Below are positions 51,811 through 61,029 of a stretch of 64,000 nt of DNA, piece by piece (position 1 is the stretch's first letter; the number at the start of each line of letters is the position of its first letter). The DNA is from Perlabentimonas gracilis. Its GTDB lineage: Bacteria > Bacteroidota > Bacteroidia > Bacteroidales > Tenuifilaceae. The position numbers were made by a program, and so were the translations under genes. Under the pieces are notes generated by a model, which saw only the letters and a list, made by a program, of their open reading frames with translations, had not been told where the DNA came from and ran no database searches. Location of the stretch: positions 26,848-90,847 of the forward strand of contig NZ_JAANIG010000014.1 of the NCBI RefSeq assembly GCF_011174675.1. Direction: 5' to 3'.

Positions 51811-53358
51811 ATGACAGAGACAAAAAAGAAAAAATCGCTTATCGACAAGTTCTTGAACATTGTCGAGCGGGGGGGGAACGCATTGCCTCACCCAGCATCG
51901 CTTTTTGGCATCTTTGCCCTACTGGCATTGGCATTTTCGGCTATTGGCCACTGGTTGGGGTGGGAGGTTATTCACCCTGCAACTGGTGAGGCAATCCGAA
52001 CGGTGAACCTCTTATCTAAGGAGGGGCTAAACCGTATTATTGTCGATATGGTGCATAACTATACCAGCTTTGCCCCACTTGGCATTGTAATGGTAGCCAT
52101 CATGGGGATTGGTATTGCCGAGGGTAGCGGTCTAATTGGCGCTCTAATTCGCAAGCTTGTGCTGGCCTCGCCTCGCCGCATACTAACCTTTGTGGTTGTG
52201 CTGGCGGGTATCCTTTCCAATACCGCCAGTGATATTGGTTACGTACTGCTAATTCCATTGGCTGCAGTAATATTTATTGCAGTGGGTCGACACCCCATAG
52301 TGGGTATGGCCGCCGCCTTTGCAGGTGTTTCCGGAGGTTTTAGCGCCAACCTGATTTTAGGAACCATCGACCCGTTAGTGGCTGGACTATCCGAGGAGGG
52401 CGCTCATATTATCGATGCGACTTACCACGTTAACCCAACAGCCAACTACTACTTCATGGTGGTGTCTACTTTTCTTATTGCATTCCTTGGAACATGGGTT
52501 ACCGAAAAGTTTATAGCCCCTCGTTTTGGTAAGTACACTGGCGACGAGGTGGGGGAAACCATAGAGCCGCTTACCCCTCTTGAGCGTAAGGGTATCCGCT
52601 GGAGTTTCTACACTATGCTTATTTGGGTTGCCATTATCCTAATTGGAATTATTCCTGCCAGTGGTTACTTGCGTGGCGCCGATGGTGGGATACTATCATC
52701 TCCAGTAATTAAGGGTGTAATTGGTGTTCTATTCCTTGTTGCTGGTACTATGGGTATTGTTTACGGAGCAGTTACAGGAAAGTATAAAAACGATGGCGAT
52801 GTGGTGAAGGGAATGACAGTTAGCCTTAAGTCCATTGCCAACTATATGGTGCTGGTGTTTTTTGCAGCCCAGTTCGTGGCCTATTTCAAGTGGAGCAACC
52901 TTGGGGTGATCTTTGCCATTAGTGGTGCCGAAATGTTGATTAAGGCTAACCTTGGGGTAATCCCTCTGATGCTGATGTTTATTTTATTGGCAGCCGTAAT
53001 CAATATGTTTATGGGCAGTGCCTCGGCCAAGTGGGCCATCATGGCACCCATTTTTGTTCCCATGTTCATGCTGCTGGGCTACTCGCCTGAGCTCTCGCAG
53101 GTGGTTTATCGTATTGGCGACTCGGTAACCAATGTTATTTCACCCATGATGAGTTTCTTTGCGCTAATCATCGCCTACTTCCAAAAGTATGATGAAAAAG
53201 CTGGTATAGGCACAATAATATCAACCATGCTGCCCTACAGTATCTTCTTCTTTATAGGTTGGGCCATATTGCTAATTGCATGGATTCTCTTAGGCCTTCC
53301 CCTTGGTCCTGGTGCTGAGCTATTCTACGAACTACCAGCCGGGGTGCAAGGTTTCTAA
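51811..53358 (+). CDS. AbgT family transporter (p-aminobenzoyl-glutamate/sulfonamide-exporter type)
   Basis: The 515-residue protein has about 12 membrane helices and AbgT markers: [80 protein letters not shown] and [20 protein letters not shown]. AbgT proteins import p-aminobenzoyl-glutamate or export sulfonamides and p-aminobenzoate. No abgA or abgB peptidase gene is adjacent. It starts 28 nt after the SpoIIE terminator and ends at its own terminator. Confidence 0.92.
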   Translation: MTETKKKKSLIDKFLNIVERGGNALPHPASLFGIFALLALAFSAIGHWLGWEVIHPATGEAIRTVNLLSKEGLNRIIVDMVHNYTSFAPLGIVMVAIMGIGIAEGSGLIGALIRKLVLASPRRILTFVVVLAGILSNTASDIGYVLLIPLAAVIFIAVGRHPIVGMAAAFAGVSGGFSANLILGTIDPLVAGLSEEGAHIIDATYHVNPTANYYFMVVSTFLIAFLGTWVTEKFIAPRFGKYTGDEVGETIEPLTPLERKGIRWSFYTMLIWVAIILIGIIPASGYLRGADGGILSSPVIKGVIGVLFLVAGTMGIVYGAVTGKYKNDGDVVKGMTVSLKSIANYMVLVFFAAQFVAYFKWSNLGVIFAISGAEMLIKANLGVIPLMLMFILLAAVINMFMGSASAKWAIMAPIFVPMFMLLGYSPELSQVVYRIGDSVTNVISPMMSFFALIIAYFQKYDEKAGIGTIISTMLPYSIFFFIGWAILLIAWILLGLPLGPGAELFYELPAGVQGF

Positions 53359-53378
53359 AGCATCTTTTTGATATTACC

Positions 53379-53425
53379 GAGCCGTAAGCCAAGCAAAATT
53401 GCTTAAGTTTACGGCTCGTTTTCTT
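53379..53425 (+). terminator. intrinsic terminator after the AbgT gene
   Basis: GAGCCGTAA (53379-53387) pairs with TTACGGCTC (53409-53417); the loop has an inner AAGCAA...TTGCTT stem. A T-rich tail follows. It ends 20 nt before the heptamer arrays begin. Confidence 0.85.
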
Positions 53426-53445
53426 TACTGTGGATTTATTATATA

Positions 53446-53580
53446 AGTCTAAAGTCTAAAGTCTAAAGTCTAAAGTCTAAAGTCTAAAGTTTAAAGTCTA
53501 AAGTTTAAAGTCTAAAGTTTAAAGTCTAAAGTTTAAAGTCTAAAGTTTAAAGTCTAAAGTCTAAAGTCTAATGTTTAAGG
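53446..53580. repeat. tandem heptamer array, AAGTCTA/AAGTTTA type
   Basis: About nineteen nearly perfect 7-bp units run without a break from 53446 to 53580, alternating AAGTCTA with AAGTTTA. This and the next array fill the 459-bp gene-free gap between the AbgT and AlkA genes. Confidence 0.92.
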
Positions 53581-53601
53581 TTAATAGTTAAATCGCAGAC
53601 T

Positions 53602-53803
53602 GCTAAACCCTAAACCTTTACGCTGAGCTTGTCGAAGTGCTAAACCCTAAACCCTAAACCCTAAACCCTAAACCCTAAACCCTAAACCCTAAACCCTAAA
53701 CCCTAAACGCTAAACCTTTACGCTGAGCTTGTCGAAGTGCTAAACCCTAAACCCTAAACCTTTACCCTGAGCTTGTCGAAGGGTCGAAGTGCTAAACCCT
53801 AAA
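53602..53803. repeat. telomere-like TAAACCC heptamer array with interspersed CTGAGCTTGTCGAAG units
   Basis: TAAACCC occurs nine times in a row at 53641-53703, and in shorter runs before and after. Three copies of a TTTACGCTGAGCTTGTCGAAGTG-like insert (about 53617, 53717 and 53761) break the array, each followed again by TAAACCC. The array ends about 14 nt before the AlkA ATG, so it must form the leader or promoter zone of that gene. Confidence 0.92.
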
Positions 53804-53817
53804 CAATAACTCCATAT

Positions 53818-54429
53818 ATGAATAATTTCCCCATAACCGATCCAGTAATCCAATCTATTGCAGTTGGTAATACACTTCCAGAAATTAAAAGAACTACCAA
53901 TCTTTTTGTCGATTTGCTAGAGGATATTGTTGCGCAGCAACTATCAGGCAGGGTGGCCGACGTTATCTTTAAACGGTTTTGTAAACTTTTTCCTCACAAC
54001 AAGCCTACACCAGAGCAACTTAATGGAATATCAATTGATGAGCTACGTGCTGTTGGACTATCGAATGCCAAGGCAAACTATGTGAGGAATATTGCTGAGT
54101 ACGCTATGGGAAATACTCTTACGGTTGAGCATTTCGATCGCTTAAGCGATGATGAGATCATTAAGGAGTTAACAAGGATTAAAGGTGTTGGGGTATGGAC
54201 AGCCCAAATGGTGCTAATCTTCTCGCTAAATCGACCCAATGTTTTTCCAATTGACGATTTAGCCATTCGGCTTGGGATGCAAAAGCTTTATGCCGTGGAG
54301 TTGGAAGGCAAAGCTCTAAAGCAAAAACTTGTTGATATTGCTGATGGTTGGCAGCCAAACAGAACCTTGGGAACTCGCCTAGTATGGGCGTGGGTAAATA
54401 GCCAAAAAAAGAGTGCGGTAAGGATGTAG
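53818..54429 (+). CDS. AlkA-like DNA-3-methyladenine glycosylase II (HhH-GPD)
   Basis: The 203-residue protein is an HhH-GPD glycosylase: LEDIVAQQLSGRVADVIFKR, a helix-hairpin-helix IKGVGVWTAQMVLIFSLNRP, and the catalytic aspartate in NVFPIDDLAIRLGMQKLY. It lacks the N-terminal AlkA beta-sheet domain, as in the shorter bacterial forms. It excises alkylated purines from DNA. The frame starts at ATG 53818, directly behind the heptamer array, and the gene converges with mnmA 3 nt away. Confidence 0.92.
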   Translation: MNNFPITDPVIQSIAVGNTLPEIKRTTNLFVDLLEDIVAQQLSGRVADVIFKRFCKLFPHNKPTPEQLNGISIDELRAVGLSNAKANYVRNIAEYAMGNTLTVEHFDRLSDDEIIKELTRIKGVGVWTAQMVLIFSLNRPNVFPIDDLAIRLGMQKLYAVELEGKALKQKLVDIADGWQPNRTLGTRLVWAWVNSQKKSAVRM

Positions 54430-54432
54430 CTA

Positions 54433-55605
54433 CTAAACTATAACCCCCGATCCAATTAGCTCATCATCTAAATACCAAGCGGCAAATTGCCCCGAGGTTA
54501 TGCCTCGCTGGGGTTGGGTAAAGGTTATGTACATTCCCTCTTCCTCTCTATGCAATCGGCCTTGTTGTAATGGCTGGCGGTAGCGAATTCTGATAAGAAA
54601 ATCTTTGGCTTCGCCAATTTGCATAGCCATATCGGGTCGTACCCAGTGAATTTCATCCTTGGGTATTAACAATCCGCTGCGGTACAATCCGGGGTGATCT
54701 TGCCCTTGCCCAACGTAAACAATATTCTTGTCCACATCAATAGCCAAAACAAATAGGGGTTCGGGCGTTCCGCCAACATTCAGCCCCTTACGTTGCCCAA
54801 TGGTATAAAAGTGTGCGCCTTGGTGTGTGCCTACCTTTTTCCCTGCCTGCGGATTATAATCGAAAGGAGCAGCCAAGTCCTTAAATGAGGATGAATTACC
54901 AGCAGTATCCTTGTTGATAAAATCTTTAGGAATTTCAATAATATCGCCTTTTTTGGCAACTAGCTTTTGCTGGAGGAAAACAGGAAGATCAACCTTCCCC
55001 ACAAAGCATATTCCTTGCGAATCTTTTCGCTGTGCGGTGGCTAGCCCTAACTCGGTAGCAATGCGGCGTACCTCGGGTTTTATCACGTCGCCAATGGGAA
55101 ATAACGCTTTGGTGAGCTGCTCCTGATTAAGCTGGCAAAGGAAGTAGCTTTGATCCTTGTTGGGATCGACACCCGCCAGCAGGCGGTAAACCGTTTTCCC
55201 GTTTACTTCTATTTCGTCCTTGCGGCAGTAATGGCCAGTAGCCACGTAATCTGCATCGAGCTTTAGGGCTGCTTTAAGAAATTCATCGAATTTGATCTCG
55301 CGGTTGCAAAGCACATCGGGGTTAGGGGTGCGCCCGCGCGAGTACTCATCGAACATATAATCGACCACACGCTTGCGATACTGCTCGCTTAGGTCAACCA
55401 TTTCGAATGGAATGTTCAACTTGCGGGCAACCATCTGTGCAAAGTTGTAGTCATCGTCAAATGGGCAGTCGCCGTGTAGCACGCCAGTGGTGTCGTGCCA
55501 ATTCTTCATGAATAGTCCAACCACATCGTAGCCCTGCTCTTTTAGCACGTATGCCGCAACGCTAGAGTCAACACCTCCCGATAATCCTACTACAACTCTT
55601 TTCAC
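54433..55605 (-). CDS. mnmA: tRNA 2-thiouridine(34) synthase MnmA
   Basis: The 390-residue protein has the PP-loop [20 protein letters not shown], the two catalytic cysteines in [13 protein letters not shown] and [12 protein letters not shown], and the central [20 protein letters not shown] motif. It adds sulfur to U34 of Lys, Glu and Gln tRNAs. The start codon is GTG (55603-55605), the only start giving [16 protein letters not shown] -7 box TAATTTTG reads on the minus strand at 55628-55635. The gene converges with alkA. Confidence 0.97.
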   Translation of the reverse strand: MKRVVVGLSGGVDSSVAAYVLKEQGYDVVGLFMKNWHDTTGVLHGDCPFDDDYNFAQMVARKLNIPFEMVDLSEQYRKRVVDYMFDEYSRGRTPNPDVLCNREIKFDEFLKAALKLDADYVATGHYCRKDEIEVNGKTVYRLLAGVDPNKDQSYFLCQLNQEQLTKALFPIGDVIKPEVRRIATELGLATAQRKDSQGICFVGKVDLPVFLQQKLVAKKGDIIEIPKDFINKDTAGNSSSFKDLAAPFDYNPQAGKKVGTHQGAHFYTIGQRKGLNVGGTPEPLFVLAIDVDKNIVYVGQGQDHPGLYRSGLLIPKDEIHWVRPDMAMQIGEAKDFLIRIRYRQPLQQGRLHREEEGMYITFTQPQRGITSGQFAAWYLDDELIGSGVIV

Positions 55606-55700
55606 TCTTTGATATTTTTTTGCTGCGCAAAATTAGTATTTTTTTGTGTAGTTCCGAAAAAGCCTGTGCTGTCAACCTGTTTATATAAAAACATAAAACA

Positions 55701-55730
55701 TTAAACAAAAGGGTTGGGATCTTTGTTTAA
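55701..55730. promoter_or_regulatory. 9-bp inverted repeat upstream of crtI
   Basis: TTAAACAAA (55701-55709) and TTTGTTTAA (55722-55730) are exact inverted copies 12 nt apart, in the 261-bp divergent gap between mnmA and crtI. The spacing suits a dimeric regulator such as a MerR-type light regulator known to control bacterial carotenoid genes, but no such gene is in view. The gap shows no other clear feature. Confidence 0.4.
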
Positions 55731-55866
55731 ACAGAAAACTTATGCATTTTGAAAAAATGGTTATCTTCATCAACATATTTTAGCATGGATGTTTTTGACC
55801 TTTTCAATAGCAACTGATAGTTTTTTCTCTGCAATTAAAATGAGGTATAAATCAATATACTAATAC

Positions 55867-57348
55867 ATGAAAAAGGCTCTTGTAGTGGGAACAGGTTTGG
55901 GCGGATTAACCACCGCCATTCGCTTATCTGCGAAAGGGTATAAGGTTGAGATGCTCGAGAAGTATCATCAGGCCGGTGGACGTTTAAATCAGCTTAAGCA
56001 GGATGGGTTTACTTGGGATTTGGCGCCCACGTTCTTCTCCATGAGCTACGAGTTCGACGAGTTTGCTAAGAGCTGTAACCTGGAGCTTCCCTTCACCTTC
56101 TTCCCCCTCGATCCGCTTTACACCGTTAACTTTTCGGGAAACCCAAAAAAATATGTTATTCATAAAGATTTGGAAAAGCTGGCCAAGGAGTTTGAAGTGG
56201 TTGAGCCCGATTTTGAAAACAAGATGCGTGAGTATCTAAAAAAAACAGGCACTCTTTTTCACGATACGGAGAATAAGGTTATCCGTCGTAATTTCAGCTC
56301 ACTAGTCGATTTTGCCGCCACGCTGGCAACGGTTCCGCTGAAGCACGGGCCACTGATGTTAAAGACCATGTGGAGTGAGATGAATAAGCATTTCTCATCG
56401 TATGAGGTGAAGGTGATTTTTTCGTTGGTGGCCTTTTTCCTAGGTGCAACTCCATTCGACACACCTGCAGTATACTCAATGCTTACCTACACCGAGCTGG
56501 TGCACGATGGGTATCACAACGTGCAGGGTGGAATGTACAAGATTGTTGAGGGGCTTGTGAAATTATTGGATGAAAGAGATATCAAAGTAAATTACAATAC
56601 AGAAATTGTTGGCTATTCAGATAATGGTAAGGAGATTGATGGACTTATCGATAAGCAAGGGAAAAAATGGACAGCCGATTTGTATGTGGTTAATGGCGAT
56701 GCCGCCTCGTTCCGTGGCGAGATACTGAAACGTAAAAGTCATAGTCCCGAAAAGTTGGATGGCAAAAAGTGGACTCTTGCTCCCCTTACAATGTACCTAG
56801 GGGTAAAGGGAAAGATTGATGGGCTGGAGGTTCATAACTATTTCCTTGGGCAAAATTTTGAGGAGTACAGCTCGGGAATCTTTAAGAACCGAGTAAGCCT
56901 CGAAAAACCTTATTACTACGTTAATGTGCCCAGTAGGGCAAATCCAGAGCACGCCCCCGAGGGTGCCGAGGCGCTTTTTATTCTGTGTCCAGTGCCCGAC
57001 CTACGCTACAAGCCCAACTGGGACGATAGCGAAGAGATTGCCAATAATATTATAGCCGATCTATCGGAGCGAATAGATTTTGATATCCAAAGTAATCTGG
57101 TTTCAAAAACCATTCTAACTCCCCAAAATTGGGAAAAGATGTTTAACCTCTACCGAGGTAGCGGTTTGGGCTTGGCGCACGACCTGAACCAGATTGGTTA
57201 CTTCCGTCCGCATAATACCGACGAGAAGTATAAAAATCTTTTTTACGTTGGGGCAAGTACCATTCCTGGTACAGGTTTACCTATGGCTGTAATAAGCTCG
57301 CGACTAACCACCGAACAAATTGTTAAGCGTTATGGATCTGTACAATAG
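55867..57348 (+). CDS. crtI: phytoene desaturase
   Basis: The 493-residue flavoprotein has the dinucleotide-binding KKALVVGTGLGGLTTAIRLS, EMLEKYHQAGGRLNQLKQDG and WDLAPTFFSMSYEFDEFAKS, and at the C-terminus GLAHDLNQIGYFRPH and NLFYVGASTIPGTGLPMAVI, typical of CrtI-type desaturases. It oxidises phytoene to lycopene or a related C40 carotene. The crtB gene overlaps its last 17 nt, so the two enzymes are made together. Confidence 0.95.
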   Translation: MKKALVVGTGLGGLTTAIRLSAKGYKVEMLEKYHQAGGRLNQLKQDGFTWDLAPTFFSMSYEFDEFAKSCNLELPFTFFPLDPLYTVNFSGNPKKYVIHKDLEKLAKEFEVVEPDFENKMREYLKKTGTLFHDTENKVIRRNFSSLVDFAATLATVPLKHGPLMLKTMWSEMNKHFSSYEVKVIFSLVAFFLGATPFDTPAVYSMLTYTELVHDGYHNVQGGMYKIVEGLVKLLDERDIKVNYNTEIVGYSDNGKEIDGLIDKQGKKWTADLYVVNGDAASFRGEILKRKSHSPEKLDGKKWTLAPLTMYLGVKGKIDGLEVHNYFLGQNFEEYSSGIFKNRVSLEKPYYYVNVPSRANPEHAPEGAEALFILCPVPDLRYKPNWDDSEEIANNIIADLSERIDFDIQSNLVSKTILTPQNWEKMFNLYRGSGLGLAHDLNQIGYFRPHNTDEKYKNLFYVGASTIPGTGLPMAVISSRLTTEQIVKRYGSVQ

Positions 57349-58165
57349 CACAAGTTTAAGCTGCAGTAAGATTTTCACTACCGAGTACTCAACATCCTTT
57401 TCAAAGGCGGTATCGAGGCTGCATCCTTCCATACAGGATGATATATATGCTATATACGGATTTGTCCGCATTGCCGACGAGATTGTTGATACCTTTCACG
57501 ATCATCCAAAGCGAGGTATGCTGGCCGATTTTAGGGAACAGGCATACCAATCCATAGATCAGAAGATTAGCACAAACCCAATACTTAACAGCTTTCAGCT
57601 GGTTGTAAATAGATACAATATCCCTCACGAGCTTATCGAGTCGTTTTTGGAGAGTATGCGTATGGATTTAGAGCAGCAGGAACACAACGACGAATCGTAC
57701 AAAAAGTACATCTACGGTAGCGCCGAGGTGGTTGGCCTAATGTGCCTGAAAGTGTTTTGCAATGGCAACCAGCAGCTGTACGATGAGCTTACTCACCCCG
57801 CACGTAGCTTGGGAGAGGCATTTCAGAAGGTGAACTTTTTACGCGACCTAAAATCCGATTTTGAGGAGCGGGGACGCATCTATTTCCCTTCCGTTGATTT
57901 TACCAATTTCTCTGAGGAGGAAAAACGAAAGATTGAGGACGATATTGAGGCCGATTTGCAGAAATCGCTTGAGGGCATCCGTAAATTGCCCCGCAACGCC
58001 AAACTGGGTGTTTACATTGCTTATGTTTACTTTAGGGCTTTGCTTCTGAGGATAAAAAGGGTAAAAGCCTCAAACCTCATGAATGAGCGCATCCGCGTTT
58101 CTGACCTAAAAAAATATTTCTTGATGCTAAAAGCACGAATAGACGTAGCGCTTAGGATTGTGTAA
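57332..58165 (+). CDS. crtB: phytoene synthase
   Basis: The ATG at 57332 (MDLYNSTSLSCSKIF) is preferred over an upstream TTG. About 277 residues. The squalene/phytoene synthase motifs are present: YSTSFSKAVSRLHPSIQDDI, first Asp-rich DEIVDTFHDHP, GSAEVVGLMCLKVFC and the second Asp-rich AFQKVNFLRDLKSDFEERGR. It joins two geranylgeranyl diphosphates to phytoene, the first committed step to carotenoids. The ATG lies 17 nt inside crtI, giving translational coupling. No cyclase or hydroxylase gene is in the window. Confidence 0.95.
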   Translation: MDLYNSTSLSCSKIFTTEYSTSFSKAVSRLHPSIQDDIYAIYGFVRIADEIVDTFHDHPKRGMLADFREQAYQSIDQKISTNPILNSFQLVVNRYNIPHELIESFLESMRMDLEQQEHNDESYKKYIYGSAEVVGLMCLKVFCNGNQQLYDELTHPARSLGEAFQKVNFLRDLKSDFEERGRIYFPSVDFTNFSEEEKRKIEDDIEADLQKSLEGIRKLPRNAKLGVYIAYVYFRALLLRIKRVKASNLMNERIRVSDLKKYFLMLKARIDVALRIV

Positions 58166-58178
58166 AGTTAATAGAGTG

Positions 58179-58363
58179 TCTAAAGTTTAAAGTTTAAAGT
58201 TCAAGGTTCACCCTAAACACAAAACCTTTACGCTGAACTTGTCGAAGTGTTAACCCCTAACCCCTAACCCCTAACCCTAACCCCTAACCCTAACCCCTAA
58301 CCCTAACCCCTAACCCTAACCCCTAACCCCTAAACCCTAAACCCTAAACCCTAAACCTTAAAC
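58179..58363. repeat. heptamer/hexamer array of the TAACCCC and TAAACCC type
   Basis: After TAAAGTT units (58179-58200) and one CGCTGAACTTGTCGAAG insert (58231), TAACCCC and TAACCC units alternate from about 58250 to 58330, then TAAACCC to 58363. The array mixes 7-bp and 6-bp units, the only such case in the window. It fills most of the 332-bp gap before the YejK-like gene. Confidence 0.9.
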
Positions 58364-58497
58364 AGTCATCTTCGCGCCCTAGCGTCTTAGCCTTCAAACT
58401 CAAAATCTACCTGCCACCCGTAACTCGTAACTCGCCACCCTTTTCCTTCCCAGTTTTCCATTTCTCTAAATTCTGCTACATTTGCAGAAAAATTTTT

Positions 58498-59544
58498 ATG
58501 TTCGATTTTTCTGAAGCCACAATAAACGGAATTGCCATCCATAGGGTAGGCAGCAGAGCCCGCGAGGGCGAGCTGGTGCTGGCCAATAGCCTTGCGCACA
58601 TTCACGATTCAAACCTGCTCAACCTGCTTAAGAATTACTTCTTAATGCCCTTTAAGCAGCCCGAGTTTTACAGCTTTGCGCACGGCTCGGACCTGTCGAT
58701 GAACGAGGTGTACAGCTACTCGCAGCGACTGTTCGAGAATCAGGAACAGCTGTTGGAGCAGTCGGTAAATATTGCAAAGCACTTGTACCAAAGTAGCGGT
58801 CACCCTAACATTAAGGATGGTGAACTTTATGTGGTGTTGCTATCCGATTGCGTGGTGGAGGGCGAGCTGGTTGACGCCATCGGTCTTTTTAAGTCCGAAA
58901 CCAAGGATACCTTTATCACCGTTCATCAGCTTTCCGATGCCTTTGAGGTGGAGCAGCATCAGGGTATCAGCATTCGCAAGTTGGATAAGGGGTGCTTGAT
59001 ATTTAATACCGAGCACGATTTTGGCTACAAGGTGGTGGCCATCGACAATATCAATAAAAATGATGAGGCTAGGTTCTGGAAGGAGGTTTTCCTTGGCGTT
59101 AAACCACGGGAGGACGATTTTTACCAAACCAGCAGCTACATTAACCTTTGCAAAGATTTTGTAAAGGACGTACTTGTGGAGGATCAAAAGGTCGAAAAAA
59201 CTGAACAGGTGGCTTTGCTAAATAAAACCCGCGATTACTTTACCAAGAATGATTCATTCGATCAGCTGGAGTTTGAGGAGGAGATAATTCGTAAGCCCGA
59301 GGTGGTGGAGCAGTTCCGCGAGTACAAGGATAGCTATCAGGCCGAGATGGGGTGTAATCTTAAGGATTCGTTCACCATATCAACTGATGCTGCCAAGCAG
59401 GCCAAAAAGGTATTTAAAAGTGTGATAAAGCTCGATAAGAACTTTCATCTATACATTCACGGTGGCCGCGACAGGGTGGAGAAGGGGTACGATGATGATA
59501 GGGGTTTGAACTACTATAAGCTTTACTTTGATGCAGAGGGGTAA
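58498..59544 (+). CDS. nucleoid-associated protein, YejK/NdpA family
   Basis: The 348-residue protein has the NA37 pattern: DFSEATINGIAIHRVGSRAR, GELVLANSLAHIHDSNLLNL at the N-terminus, and further on FWKEVFLGVKPREDDFYQTS. Proteins of this family bind DNA or associate with the nucleoid; the exact role is not known. The gene follows a telomere-like heptamer array, and another array lies behind it, so it is bracketed by repeats on both sides. Ends 277 nt before the DUF5063 gene. Confidence 0.85.
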   Translation: MFDFSEATINGIAIHRVGSRAREGELVLANSLAHIHDSNLLNLLKNYFLMPFKQPEFYSFAHGSDLSMNEVYSYSQRLFENQEQLLEQSVNIAKHLYQSSGHPNIKDGELYVVLLSDCVVEGELVDAIGLFKSETKDTFITVHQLSDAFEVEQHQGISIRKLDKGCLIFNTEHDFGYKVVAIDNINKNDEARFWKEVFLGVKPREDDFYQTSSYINLCKDFVKDVLVEDQKVEKTEQVALLNKTRDYFTKNDSFDQLEFEEEIIRKPEVVEQFREYKDSYQAEMGCNLKDSFTISTDAAKQAKKVFKSVIKLDKNFHLYIHGGRDRVEKGYDDDRGLNYYKLYFDAEG

Positions 59545-59552
59545 GAGGTAAA

Positions 59553-59724
59553 GTCGAAAGTCTAAAAGCACGCCCTGAGCTTGCCGAAGGGTCGAAAGTT
59601 AAAAGTCAAAGGTTTAAGGTTCAGTGTTTAAGGTTCAATGTTTAAGGTTCGTCCAAACTATAAACTATAAACTATAAACCATAAACCATAAACCATAAAC
59701 CATAAACTATAATCCATAAACGCA
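59553..59724. repeat. heptamer arrays (TCGAAAG, TTTAAGG, TAAACCA types)
   Basis: TCGAAAG-like units and a CCCTGAGCTTGCCGAAGGG insert (about 59573) are followed by TTTAAGG/TTCAATG pairs (14-bp double units, from 59611) and by about eight AAACTAT or AAACCAT units (59654-59720). All keep a 7-bp frame. The rest of the 277-bp gap to 59821 has CAACCAAT-type repeats and no feature I can name. Confidence 0.88.
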
Positions 59725-59821
59725 GAACCCTAAACCGTCAAACAACCCTCGTTATACTTCGTATTCCGAGGCAACCAATCAACCAATCAACCAACCAATC
59801 AACTGTTAACGCGTATCGAAT

Positions 59822-60442
59822 ATGTCAACCAACGAAATAGTTTTTAGCCGAAACGTGGTGGAGTTTGCCGCGGTGGCAAAGGAGTACTGCGCATTTATCG
59901 AGAAGTGCACCGAGTTTAAGCGAAGCCAATTCATAAAGGTGGCCAATAGCTTACTGCCATTGCTATACTACAAGGCCTCGCTGCTTCCCGAAACTGAGCC
60001 TATTTACGAGGAGGGAAACCAGAAGTACGTAACCGAGGAGTACTACATAGCGCTCAACGAGCGCATTAAGCATTTTCTGGGCGAGCACGACGCATTTCCC
60101 GAGGTGTTCGACGAGCGCATTGCCGAAACCGATGAGCAGTTCTCTGCTAGCCTGGCCGAGTACCTGAGTGATGTGTATCAGGATTTGAAAGACTTTACAA
60201 TGATATATCAGGGCGGACAGGCCGATGAGATGAACGATGCGCTGTGGGAGTGTCGCCTCAACTTTCAGGAGTTCTGGGGACTGCGCTTGGCCAACTCCAT
60301 CAGACCAATTCACCAGCTAGCCTTTGGCGATATCGATTTGGATGAGGAGATGCCCGAAGAAACAAAACCCGAAACCGACGAAGATGTGGATACAAGCAAT
60401 TGGTTCATCACACGTCGTCAGGACGAAATGGATAACGAGTAG
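59822..60442 (+). CDS. DUF5063 family protein
   Basis: The 206-residue acidic protein matches DUF5063: VVEFAAVAKEYCAFIEKCTE, LLPLLYYKASLLPETEPIYE, VYQDLKDFTMIYQGGQADEM and WECRLNFQEFWGLRLANSIR. All-helical, cytoplasmic, function unknown. The exonuclease gene starts 2 nt after its stop codon, and the RlmI-like gene overlaps that, so this is the first gene of a three-gene operon probably concerned with RNA. Confidence 0.88.
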   Translation: MSTNEIVFSRNVVEFAAVAKEYCAFIEKCTEFKRSQFIKVANSLLPLLYYKASLLPETEPIYEEGNQKYVTEEYYIALNERIKHFLGEHDAFPEVFDERIAETDEQFSASLAEYLSDVYQDLKDFTMIYQGGQADEMNDALWECRLNFQEFWGLRLANSIRPIHQLAFGDIDLDEEMPEETKPETDEDVDTSNWFITRRQDEMDNE

Positions 60443-60444
60443 GT

Positions 60445-61029
60445 ATGGTATTTAAGGACGATATAACCAAGGAGGAGGTTAACCAGCTGCCCAAGGCAGT
60501 TTACAGTGGCGATATCTTTGTAATCAATTCCGAAGATGAGCTGCTTAAGCAGTTGCCCCGGCTGGCCAAGGAACGAATCATAGGTTTCGACACCGAAACC
60601 AAACCCAACTTTAAGAAGGGACAATCTAATGGAATTGCGCTTTTGCAGCTGGCCACACCCGAAATTGCACTTCTGATTAAGGTTAAGGAGACTGGTCTAC
60701 CTAAAGATCTTGTTAAGATTTTGGAAGATAAATCTATTCTAAAGATTGGCGCCGCCATTCGCGACGATAATCGTGGTTTGCAAAAGGTAGGGCGTTTTAT
60801 GCCAGCAGGTTTTATCGACCTGCAAAGTATAGTGTCCGAGTATGGTATCGAGAGCCTAAGCGTGCGCAAAATGGCAGCCATAGTGCTTGGACTTAAGGTC
60901 TCAAAATCGCAGCAACTTTCCAATTGGGATGCACCAGCTTACACCGAGGCACAGCAGCAGTATGCTGCCATCGATGCGTGGGTTTGCCGCGAAATTTATA
61001 TAAAACTAATCACCAACAGAGTAAAATGA
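60445..61029 (+). CDS. 3'-5' exonuclease domain protein (RNase D-like, DEDDy type)
   Basis: The 194-residue protein is a single DnaQ/RNase D-type exonuclease domain: ERIIGFDTETKPNFKKGQSN with the first DE pair, LKIGAAIRDDNRGLQKVGRF with the second aspartate, and QQQYAAIDAWVCREIYIKLI with the tyrosine and final aspartate, the DEDDy set. It lacks the HRDC domain of full RNase D. It probably trims the 3' end of a small RNA or tRNA. It overlaps the start of the methyltransferase gene by 4 nt (ATGA). Confidence 0.93.
   Translation: MVFKDDITKEEVNQLPKAVYSGDIFVINSEDELLKQLPRLAKERIIGFDTETKPNFKKGQSNGIALLQLATPEIALLIKVKETGLPKDLVKILEDKSILKIGAAIRDDNRGLQKVGRFMPAGFIDLQSIVSEYGIESLSVRKMAAIVLGLKVSKSQQLSNWDAPAYTEAQQQYAAIDAWVCREIYIKLITNRVK

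Noticed and set aside
53602..53803. Telomere or chromosome end.
   Set aside because: The array sits between ordinary genes with normal sequence on both sides, so it is internal, not a chromosome end.
53446..53803. CRISPR array.
   Set aside because: Units are 7 bp with no spacers of 25-40 bp and no cas genes are present.
60924..61025. Longer N-terminus for RlmI.
   Set aside because: It overlaps the exonuclease gene in another frame, and RlmI homologues start at the MIYPKV methionine.
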